Assembly (NCBI GenBank): GCA_964036295.1 | Contig: OZ038466.1 | Coordinates: 25,189,997-25,253,996, forward strand | Length of the DNA stretch: 64,000 bases | Direction of reading: 5' to 3' | Origin: Plumapathes pennacea | Taxonomy: Eukaryota > Cnidaria > Anthozoa > Antipatharia > Myriopathidae | Shown here: positions 1 through 10,117 of the stretch, in pieces | Position numbering within the stretch: position 1 is the first letter of the stretch | Layout: each line of letters opens with the position of its first letter | Notes under the pieces: generated by a model | What the model was told of the DNA's origin: nothing | Database searches by the model: none | Seen by the model: only the letters and a program-made list of their open reading frames with translations | Position numbers and translations under genes: made by a program

Positions 1-81
1 TACAGGGTTTGGTTCAAATGATGCAGCTTTGTGTTGAAGTCATATACTATACGATCAACTAGCATCTTAAAGTCTTTATAC

Positions 82-1508
82 CTTGAAAATATCGTCAAAT
101 ATCTTCAAGTCATTTAGTTGCAACATGAGCTCTGGGAGGTAGGGAAGTTGGAAAAAGAAAATGTACTGAAAGAAAACAAACAAACAAATTAATAATTAGA
201 CAGTTAAGCAGCCACTAAATTGAAAGAGAGAGAAAACTAGAACAGAATAAGTGCACAGCAGACAAACATGTTGTCAAGGTTGGAACAGCTTTACAAACCC
301 AGGATTTTCTGAATTGTCTCCAGGATGTTTTTATGAACTTTGCAAAACACCTGTAAAAGTAACAACATTGGTTTCACCACTACTTCATGTGCAACTGATA
401 CTACTGCTGCTACTGTTCTACAACAACAACTACCACTACTTTGGCAATGTGATTCTCGATGTTCAGGTTTTTGCCAATTTCCCTGGTAAAAGTTGTCTGG
501 CAGCCAGTGTATTTAATTTTGTATACAGCTTCTAATGTCTGTCAAGATTGCTTAGAAGCAACACTAACATCTAAAGTGCCTCCACTTTTACAAATGACTA
601 ATACAAGACCTCAAACAAACTTACCAAAATTTAACAAAGAATAGATGCTGCTGCTGTTGGCACAACACAACAACAACAATACTAATACATCATAACAAAT
701 GGTGCATCTATGGACTGTTACTAACATTGGATGAGGAATATTCATGATGATCAATCTCTGGACATACTCTGGGTACCGATGAGCAAATGACCTGCAGATA
801 GACCCAAAATACAGGTAAAGTTACAACTGCTGCTGCTGCCGCAACAATAGATGCATATCACCCAAGCTCCATGATCAAGTAACAGGATTGGATATGTGTA
901 TAGTCTAAGTTTGTTATACAAGAAATTGGCTGCAATTTTAATTGAGATATAGCTGACTGCATTGGAAATAGAAGTTCCCTGATTGTTTTTGGGGCTTTGT
1001 AATACATGTGTACACATCTGCACCTGCTGAATGCTTGATTATACTTACCATGCAACAAAACCACCCCAGTCATGACCCACCAGAACACAAGACTCATATC
1101 CAAGGGCTTTGATCTTAAGTACAAGAGAGATCAGATGAAGTTACAGTCAATATGTGATCACTTATTACTGATCAGTTATTCTTTTTAGTATTGACAGGCT
1201 TTGTAGTTCTATATAGCCACAAGTAAGGGCTGATGTATATTAAGTTGCTAGCATTCTTTTACTTCTACTCATTGCTGTTATCAATATTCTGCATCATTAC
1301 ATGGTATATGGACAGATCCAGGAGAAAATCTGACTGGTTTTCAAATGTGTGAGCGCTGAAGACATGAGCTTCAGTGCAGAACTGCCCTAAAAATGGCTCT
1401 CCAAAATGCCATTTCCAGAATTAAAAAAAAAAATTGTAAACAGGTGTAAAGTGGTCTGGATCCACCCCAAACATGATCATTATCACACACACACACAAAA
1501 AAAAAAAA

Positions 1509-1540
<32 letters not shown>

Positions 1541-2661
1541 GGAATGCTTACAATCTCTTTGACATCATTTGTCAGGAGTGAAACTTTGTACAATCCAACT
1601 CCCTGTGGATGGTCACTGTCACCATAACCTCTAAAAACATGAATCATTTGTCAGTCAATGAGGAGGATGGAGGATAAAAATTCATGTACCAATAATTATC
1701 TGAGGAAACTGTACCTCATATCAATAGCAACAACTCGATAACTATCACTAAAAGCTCTCAGCTGGTACCTCCAAGAATACCAGAACTAAAGACAGAAAGA
1801 AAAGATGAAATGTCAATCATACAACCAAGTATTTTTATGTAACATACCAGATACATACATACATACATACATACATAATATTACTATAGTCATACAAATA
1901 ATTTGTTATTATAGGTGTGAACTGTGGGTAATATTATATAATAATTATTATTTAACTTTATCTTTGATTGCCTTTACAAAATACCTCTGGAAACCCATGA
2001 AGAAAGAGCATCAGAGGCTTGGAGGCATCTCCTTTAGCGACATAGTGAAACCGCATATTGGACTCGGTCCTCAGAAAATGGTGATCTCCCCAATCTGGAT
2101 TCAGCAAGCAGGGCGGCACTGAAATACATTATGATTTAGAAAAACTCCTTCATCAAAGTCCAAGGTAACCATGCATTCCCTACCAGCCTGTGCTGGGTTG
2201 ATTGCTGACTGGTAATCATGTACTTATAAGTTTTCACATCGAAATCTACTGGTCCTGCACATGACGTCATAACAGCCTAGGGAGGGGGAATCCCATATAA
2301 AAAAGGACAGGGAAGCTTATCGCACCTCTTAGGGGTCAAAATCATGGGTTTTGGTACCGCTTAGGGTGCTGATCAACACCAAACGCTGACATTTTTATGT
2401 TGAAGCTATTTGCAAGGTTGGCTTCGGTAATACACGTGAGTCATGCATACGATTTGAGGAAAGCGATCTTTGATCTTTGGACCCTGCAGCTGTATGTAAC
2501 TTACTTTCGCGTCGTTCGCTTTTGTGCAGAATCTTTGGATTTCGAATGGCCCTCCACAGTAGTCCAATAAGCACCAGAAAACCATAGAACAAGGCGATGC
2601 TGTAAAGCATGATGTACCGGGCGACTTTCGCGAGGAAATTAGCCATGTTTGGTTCACCCAA
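82..2661 (-). CDS. EPHX4: Epoxide hydrolase 4-like alpha/beta hydrolase (EPHX4/ABHD7 type), 3' end off the window
   Basis: Exons on the minus strand, in order of translation: 2646-2505, 2118-1985, 1785-1715, 1630-1552, 1113-1049, 791-726, 350-299, 165-82. Reading phase is continuous through all of them, and the rest lies left of the window. A second in-frame ATG five codons upstream (2661) is also possible. The N-terminus (MANFLAKVARYIMLY...) has a hydrophobic segment at about residues 5-32, fitting the membrane anchor of EPHX4. Exon 2 carries the oxyanion motif HGFPE. Exon 5 carries GHDWGG, the nucleophile elbow with its catalytic Asp. Other family-typical stretches are FWYSWRYQLRAF, RGYGDSD and FFFQLPYLPE. 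The catalytic acid and His are not in the window. By family knowledge these are membrane-anchored epoxide hydrolases. The donor after residue W of exon 7 is GTTTGT, which is weak. The gene is divergent from GTF2F1. Confidence 0.85.
1511..1541. repeat. (TAA)n microsatellite
   Basis: Pure TAA repeat in an intron of the EPHX4-like gene, next to an A-run. A short (CATA)n run lies at about 1855-1876 in the neighbouring intron. Confidence 0.9.
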
Positions 2662-2861
2662 CGTGCGAGCGCAGACGAACTGCGGATGTGACGTTTCGGT
2701 TTCGATCGTTTTTCATTGGACAGCCAACCAAAAACTTCTCCCGACGCAGGGCATGTCCTGTCCCGACCGCTTTCTCGTTCTCAGGCTCTTTCCTGTCCTA
2801 CTTAGAACGAGGCTGCTAAGCTTACTTGGGGTGGCTACCAAGTAGTCCATATTTTCAAGCG
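2647..2861. promoter_or_regulatory. Shared divergent promoter region
   Basis: Only about 215 bp separate the start codons of the minus-strand EPHX4-like gene and plus-strand GTF2F1, so both promoters must lie here or overlap the 5' UTRs. I see no TATA box. That fits a bidirectional housekeeping promoter but does not prove it. Confidence 0.55.
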
Positions 2862-5800
2862 ATGGATTCAACAAAAAAGATTTCAGCGGCTGCAGGAAGT
2901 AGCAGGATTTCAGCCCAGGTGAAATTTTCTTCACTCGAACTACTTGTAATAGGGCTGCCATGGGGCAGTGGTCATATACAGAATGTTTACTCCATGTTCT
3001 ATCATATTATTGTCATTTATCTTCAGGCCCCCTCAACATCTCAACGGCAGCAGGGAAATGTCACGACACCAAATCCTGAAGACTACACTTCTTATAAAGT
3101 TCGAGTACCAAGGCAAGTGTATTTTTTACAAGATAGCTTTGATCTTCTTAAAAGAGCTGGCACGATATTTTATGTCACTAAATATAATGTTGATTTAATG
3201 TTGTTCCGAGCTTTACACCCCCCCCCCCCCCCCCCCCCCGCATAATTTGTCAGTTGGTTTGGCAACCGTAGGCATTTAATAAATTGAGGGGGAATAATCA
3301 ACTGTACGCTGTCCGCTGGGTGCTGGGAAATTGTAACTATGCTGAAAATTTAGTCCCTGGAGGGGGTTGGGGGGGGGGGGGGGGGGGGGGGGGGTGGGGG
3401 TAGGAGTGATGATTGCAGATGCATGACACATGACCCAGTTTACAACATTGAAGAGAATTATAGGGACAATGGGTGGAAACAGATGAGTTATCCCTACATT
3501 CAATATTGCTGTGAGGATTTCTGAGATTGATTCTGGGTATTATAATATGCATGCCCCCCCCCCCCCCCCCCCACCCAAGGGTTAGATTGAGTACCACCAT
3601 TTCTCTTGTCCTCACTGAGCTTGGGGCTCCCCCTTGCCCCTTTTTCCATCTCCCCTACACCAGTGAATGTGTTTTCTTATTCCAGGCACTTAGTAAAGAA
3701 GTACAATGTGATGGGCTTCAATTCTGCAAGTCGTATTGACTTGTCTTCTGTTACAAAGGTTTGTGGAGTCATGAAGTACCCACAATATGTTTTTCTTTCT
3801 TTCTTGCAAATTCCTTCTCTCTTCTCTCAATTTTGGTCTTTTGTCTTTATTTTCATTCTTGATCTGTTCATTTGTCATGAGGCAGATTCTCTAGACCATT
3901 CAAGAAGAAACTATATGAATGATGTACTGTACATGTACTGAGAATTTTGATGCATATTCAGTAATATTAATCTATGAAGTACCAAGTACTTAGTTTCCCA
4001 AATGTCTCCATCTTGTTTCCACTGGCCTACCAGTCAGATTTCTCTGCACATTTTTTCTAATGCCCTAACTTGTCAAGATGAAAAAAAAAAAAGGAAAAAG
4101 AAAAAGGAAAAAAAAAAACAGTATTAACTAAGGTTAATAATAATAATTCAGTTTGAACAGCTCAAACCAAACCATCTCCTGTATTTTCTCTATATACATA
4201 TTGAACTTCAAATAGCTGACTGTACATAAAAGGAGAATATTGTGTTTTTGATCACTCTCAAAACAGGCACAAATGAGTCGAGTGCTTTCTGATCCAGCTG
4301 AAGAGAAAGAAGGTGAGGCAATGCCAGAGCGTGGTGAAGGTAGTGAGTATGGCTGGCAAAAGCGCGAGGAAGCTCGCAAAAGGCGTTTTGGATTTACACC
4401 CAAGCCAAAGAACCCAGAAATGGCTCCCTGGAGTCTCAGACTTGGAGGGAAAGCTGGCAAGCGGTATGAAAATATTTCTTTCTTCAAACTACCATATGTC
4501 AGACCTACCAGCTTTTACTCTTTATGCTTGATTCTCCTGGATCCCGTTCTACCACAGACTCCTGCATCAGTGCTTGGTTTCTTGCTCCTAGTCTCCTCCA
4601 GCTGATATCTACCAGACTTAAAGTCAAGGCCAGTGTTGCTCGGACCTTAGAAGAAATAGGGCATGTAAGCAGGGCTTTAGTCTGTTCCTAATTATTCCTA
4701 TTTTCCTGCAGATTCACAGGGCGTAAAGAATCCGGCTTCAACTCGAACTCTTCCTACTATGTGCTGACCCAGTGCACTGACGGAGCATTTGAGGCTGTCC
4801 CCATCAGTTCTTGGTACAATTTCACACCCGACATAAACTATCAAACATTAACCATGGATGAAGCGGAGGAGGAGTTCAGCCAGCGCCACAAGACCATTAA
4901 CTACTTTGCAATGATGGTCAAGAAGCGACTGGAGAACAAAGATGATGAACAGGATGAACCGACGTCTGTTGTAGCTGCTTCTAAAGCAGCAAGTAAAGCA
5001 TCTGGTCTGGTGAGTTTGTTTTACTTGGTACTTTGACTCTTGTCTTTTGAGTGACGATTGGTAATGAAGTGATCAGTACTGTAAATGGTTGGTTATGTAG
5101 TCGGTACTGTGATCAGTAACATGGCTGGTATGTGGTCGGTAACGTGGTCGGTATGTTGTCGGTAACGTGGTCGGTATGTGGTTGGTAACGTGGTCGGTAG
5201 GTGTTCGTTATGTGGTTGATGTTAAGTGGCCAGGAAGCGGTTGGTTATGTGGTCGGTAGCGTGATCGGTAGTATGGTCGGCAACGTGGTTGGTAAGTGTT
5301 CGGTATGTGGTCGGTAACGTGTTCGGTATGTGGTCGGTAGCGTGTTTGGTATGCGGTCGGTAACGTGTTCGGTATGTGGTCGGTAGCGTGTTCGGTATGC
5401 GGTCGGCAATGTGGTTGGTAAATGTTTGGTATGTAGTAGGTGAAACACCGCGACTGTACAAACAAAAAAGTTGACGTGTTGATCACCATAAAGAATGAGT
5501 TGACAGACGTTTCAAGTGCAGTAATTTCTCTCTCTCCATTTCAGAGAATCCATGACGACGACGAAGAACTTTCTTCATCTGAGGACGAGGATTACAATGA
5601 AGATAACCAGCGTGGTCCAGGTACAAAATAAAATACCGAGATTATTCTTATGAAGCCAAAATAGAGCAGTTTTTGGATGTCTGTCGAAAGTAACCGTGTG
5701 ACTGATTTGGTTTTGCGTTTACTAAGCTTTGGGTTGGTTCAAACAACTTTAGCAGCGCCATAGCGTTTCCTCACACTGCTGATTGGTGTCTTCTTCAAAG

Positions 5801-8084
5801 TAAAACTGACTTCTGATTGGTTGAGAGTGTTTCTTACAGCCTCTCTGATTGGTGGTATACCTACTTGCGTGCATGCGTGAGAGGATAGCAATCAGGTTTT
5901 GATTTTGTACCTGATTGGCCCTAGAATACAGCCAAGTTTGTTTGGACCAACCCGAAAGCGTAAGAAACGCAACCGAAAAAATCACGGTTATCCAAAAACG
6001 GCTCTAATTATTCAGTTTTGGTTTTACAAAAGTCATCTGTAAGTCGTTTTTTTTTATTATATAGAGAAATACTGTAAATCGCTGACACATTTGATCTTCT
6101 ATGTTTCTTTGCAGATAACAAACCCAAAACGAAGACGACACAGAAGAAGAAAAAAGACTCGAAAGACGCGGCTGAAGAGAGCAATGCATCTTCAGAGGAG
6201 GATGGTTATTTTGACTCCAAGGAAGTCGACTACATGTCAGACAGCTCTTCAGGTAGAACATGTTGAACATTATAAATCCATTACCTTCCTGCCCTTCTGT
6301 TGAGTTATCTTGTTTGGGTTAAAACTCTACAGACAGAGTAATACTTCAATAAAGGAGCAAAGAAAGCGGTATTTTTTCCGCGCGCATGCGCGTGTGCGTG
6401 AGCGTGAGCATGGGGTGCGTGTGCGTGTGCTTGTGTGCGTGAACAATGCTTTTGTGTCCAGTAGGAAAGATGAGTTATCGTTTCCATCGTCTCAATTTGT
6501 TCGTTTTACTTCCCAGAAGAGGAAAAAGAGACAGAACAAGCCAAACCAAACGCTAAAGATGACCTGAACGCTGAAGAAGGCTCGAGTTCAAGTGAAGACG
6601 ACGAAGAGTTGACAAATGAAGGCAAGAAGCTGAAGGAAATGCTGGACCGGGACGCGGGAAGACGCGACTCAGATGACGAGGATGATGACGATGAGGAAGA
6701 CCCAGATGCTAACCCAAATGTCGGAGGACCGTCGGCGCTCTTTCTGCAGGGTAGGGTGGCAAAACGTGCGGCAACTTTGTTGCGCTCAGTGCGGACGCGA
6801 CAAATGTTTTTGAAGTTTTTCAGAAACATTTTTGTCAGTGTCCATGACACAACTTTGTGTTCGCAACGAATGCTTCGCGCGTGGCAAAACGGGCAACATT
6901 TGGGCAACATGCGCGCTAGCAATGTTGCCGCTACAATGTGTCCTCGTTTTGCCAGGCCTTAATACTGAACGCAGAGTAAAGATTCTACTAACTGACGTTT
7001 CGACCGTTCGCCTTTTGCTAGTGGTTAGTAAATTGCAATGGCTTTTGTTTCATTTCAGGAGGTCAAAAGGAGAAGAAAAATAAATCTGGCAGCGGTTCTA
7101 GTTCCTCTTCTAACAGCCGCTCGTCCACACCGACTATCGCTACAGAAGGCGGCGCCGCGTCGACCATCGCTGCTGCAGCCAAAAAGTTAAACGAGGACAG
7201 GCCAGGATTATTGTGTAAGTAGAACAGTTGATCAGGCCGGTCCAGTTGCTCGAAACTCCATTGCGCGATTCAAGATTAACCAGGTTTTGGGGCTCAGGGT
7301 CCGTTGTCTAAAGCACGATTAAGGTATAGACTTGGAAATAATGTGATTAATCCTGGGTTAGTTTATATCGGTAATCCTGGGCTAGGTCAACTGTCTTAAT
7401 CTGTCGTTCACGGAGTTGGCTTTGATGGGAGAAATGCCAAGGCCGGATGAGTCCAATCTTAAGACAATTTGCTTCTCTGAAAGCAGATTTATTAGTTTTG
7501 AGTTTTCCCCCTGGCTTTGCTTCAATCTCCTTCCTGTAAAACGTTTTTCTATGAAAATTGTGCCTGCCAGATATTTTTAGGAAATCGTACACTGTAACCC
7601 GTCCCCCTCCCCTCCCGCACTGCCTAGAGTTTGACCTTTTGTAATTCTGAACGTGCGCGTTTCTGTTTCAGCAAAAGGAAAGAAAAGACCAAAAGGAGGA
7701 ACAGACTCGGAAGACGGAAGTTCCGCATCGAAAAAGGCGCGAGGATCTCCTTTGAAAAGATTAGCAGAAGACGACGGCCCCGCGGCAAAAAAGGCGCGAA
7801 ACTCGCCGGCACCATCCACGCACAGCAACTCCGGCACCAGCACCCCCACCCCCAGCGTAGGGGGCGAGGATAGTTCTGCAGGGATCACCGACGAAGCCGT
7901 GAGAAGGTACCTCACGAGAAAGCCCATGACCACGAAGGACCTGTTGCAAAAGTTCAAAACCAAGAAAACGGGCCTGACGAATAAACAAACGGTTGAGCTA
8001 ATAGCGAGCATCGTGAAGAAACTCCAGCCTGAACAAAAGACGATTAAAGGCAAAATGTACTTGTCTCTCAAACCAAGCCAGTAA
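2862..8084 (+). CDS. GTF2F1: General transcription factor IIF subunit 1 (TFIIF alpha / RAP74)
   Basis: Ten coding exons: 2862-2918, 3027-3112, 3686-3758, 4267-4463, 4712-5009, 5545-5620, 6115-6252, 6517-6750, 7059-7214, 7672-8084. They sum to 1728 nt, an intact 575-codon frame. TFIIF binds RNA polymerase II and acts in initiation and elongation in the nucleus. The N-terminal dimerisation region is recognisable (YKVRVPR, KYNVMGFNSASRI, MPERGEGSEYGWQKREEAR, TQCTDGAFEAVPISSWYNF). A long acidic and serine-rich middle includes EVDYMSD, which the animal protein also has. The C-terminal winged helix is very conserved (AVRRYLTRKPMTTKDLL, KFKTKKTGL). Intron 2 begins GC rather than GT. A poly(A) signal (ATTAAA) is at about 8185. 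The human protein is 517 aa, so the length is normal for an invertebrate. C9orf72 starts 252 bp downstream on the same strand. Confidence 0.96.
3218..3571. repeat. Poly(C)/poly(G) homopolymer runs in GTF2F1 intron 2
   Basis: Three long single-base runs: C at about 3219-3239, G at about 3370-3394, and C at about 3554-3572. The C and G runs could pair with each other. Exact lengths are probably unreliable because such runs are hard to sequence. Confidence 0.85.
5085..5440. repeat. Degenerate minisatellite, core GTCGGTATGTGG
   Basis: About 350 bp of imperfect repeats built from GTGGTCGGTATGTG and GGTCGGTAACGTG-like units, in GTF2F1 intron 5. The same unit recurs in introns of C9orf72 (10946-11037, opposite orientation) and the RAVER gene (26680-26730). 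Confidence 0.85.
5663..6004. mobile_element. MITE-like element with long terminal inverted repeats
   Basis: The ends match as an inverted repeat: GAGCAGTTTTTGGAT on the left against ATCCAAAAACGGCTC on the right. Further inside, a stretch around TTGGTTTTGCGTTTACTAAG is mirrored around 5930-5980. There is no coding capacity. It lies wholly in GTF2F1 intron 6. Confidence 0.6.
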
Positions 8085-8335
8085 ACCTTTAAAAGCAAGC
8101 TAGTGACCTTGGAAACCCTCAGTCAAGCTAGGAAGTTCTCAATAGCGCGGGAGTTGTTGCGTTTCATTCTCCATTCCGAATTCAATTAAAATTTTGAACT
8201 ATTATTGAGTTTATTTATTTGATATGAAATATAAGGTGAAGATCGTTTCAACAAGCCCGGAAGTGGCACTGTCACGCGACGGGACCTGGTGATGAGGTCT
8301 CCCGGGCATCCGGTTTCCCGTCGTTCATAAACAAA

Positions 8336-10058
8336 ATGGCTGCCATGTATGCTGACGGGGAGGCGGCCAATTTGTGGACAACTCCGGCGGACGAGGCGTT
8401 CTCGTTTGCCAATTTTCCTTCCTCGTTCGTGTCCAATTTAAAGAAAGACTGCTGTCCCTTTCTGGCGATCGTCCTGTGTTACTGGGACAACGTTTTGGGA
8501 CCGAAACTTAGTCACGTCTGGCGTGGTTCAGGAGACGAAAAGACTCAAGAAGAAAATGTCAAATACGTGGTATCCAGAACCTTGAATGGAGAACTACTTC
8601 GAGATGCACCTGAAAATGTTGTCGACAACAAACTGTTTGTGCTGAAGGACAGAGGAATAATCTGCTTGACCTCCATTTTTACTGGCAGAGACAAAGGTGG
8701 ACCCAACATATCGGCGTTCTCCTTGCTTGTACCTTACTCTCAGTTAAAGGAGTTCTTGCCGTTTGTGGAGTTGATCGAGGAGCGTGTTAAAATACTTATA
8801 GCGAAGCTCAGAGTTCTGCAGGTTAAGGTATAATTCAACCCTTTCATTGCTTAGCTCAACACAAATTCTCCTTACCATTCAAAAAGAAAATGGGTTGGTG
8901 GATGTAGAGAGAATTGATATTTTAATCAGGTTTAGCGAGATATTCAAGTTCTCCATACTGTATTATATAAGTCTGGTGAAAGGCTGAAGGAGATGATCGC
9001 TCAAGAGCAAAAAGTTTGAACACTGCTGCATGGGGGGGAAGGGTGCCAACTCTCATGCTTTGCGCAGGAGTGCACCTGTGCCTCATCTACTGCTCTCCTA
9101 TGAATTCACATCAATCTCCCAAATTTGAGCCTTATCTCGAGCTGGAAAAGGTACAATATAGCTTAATTACCAAACTTGATGTATTTGGATAAGTCAGTTC
9201 AACTCTAAAGTTCAGCTAACCAATTCACCCCCACCCCCAGAGAGATCCACCCTTCCTCTGAGTGGGATCCAGACCCACGCTTGAAAACCTGCCTGAAAAT
9301 TAGTGGAGGTTGGTGTACTATGTCTGCTGGTCAAAGCCCCTTTATAGGAAACATCAGATTATAATGTAATACCAGCTCTTAAGAGAACTAGGTTGACTGC
9401 GTCGGCATGGCGGAAGACAAACTGGTCTGTCAACTAAGTGTTGATGAGGGTAATGGAACGCCGTCAAAGAGACTATTGTCTCTTTGATGGCGTTCATTAC
9501 CCTCATCAACACTTAGTTGATACACCAGTATATCAGATTATATGTTGACCATGGTTTGGTCTTGTTTGTTGGCTTTTCTCTCTTAGGACTTGACGACAGC
9601 CATCCCACTGTTTTCCTCGTACCTTCCAAGGTTTGTTCAGACCATCACAAGTCTACAGTCTGCTGGTGTTCCTGAAAAAGTTCCTGTGAGTTTAGGTTTT
9701 TTGTCTTGATATGCATGACCTGCATGTATGAATTTTGGATATTGTTTAAATTCTCTTACAGCTTGCAGACACAGCCTTTGGACCAGGGCATGAACAACAG
9801 TTTGACACAACTTTTCTGAGAAGGTATAAACTTGACCCTTTGTCAACATAAGCCCCATGAAATGAGCCTCCCTCATGTCTTGAAGTAATCAAAGCTTTCT
9901 TATCACAAAATTTATATGAAACCAGAACATGTGCAGAAAGCACTCAGACACACAAAGCCAAGATCATAAATTAAAGTATTATTATACTAATTGTGTGGAA
10001 TAAAAATGTATTGATGTGGCTTTTCCCCAGGACTGAATAGGGTGCTGCAGTTGGAAAA

Positions 10059-10117
<59 letters not shown>

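Noticed and set aside
3218..3615. Pro-rich and Gly-rich ORFs
   Set aside because: Produced by poly(C)/poly(G) homopolymers in an intron.
5085..5440. Possible CRISPR-like array of short repeats
   Set aside because: Repeats are degenerate, without unique spacers of constant length, and the genome is eukaryotic.
5208..5489. Thr/Arg/Pro-rich repetitive ORFs on the minus strand
   Set aside because: They are translations of the minisatellite in GTF2F1 intron 5.
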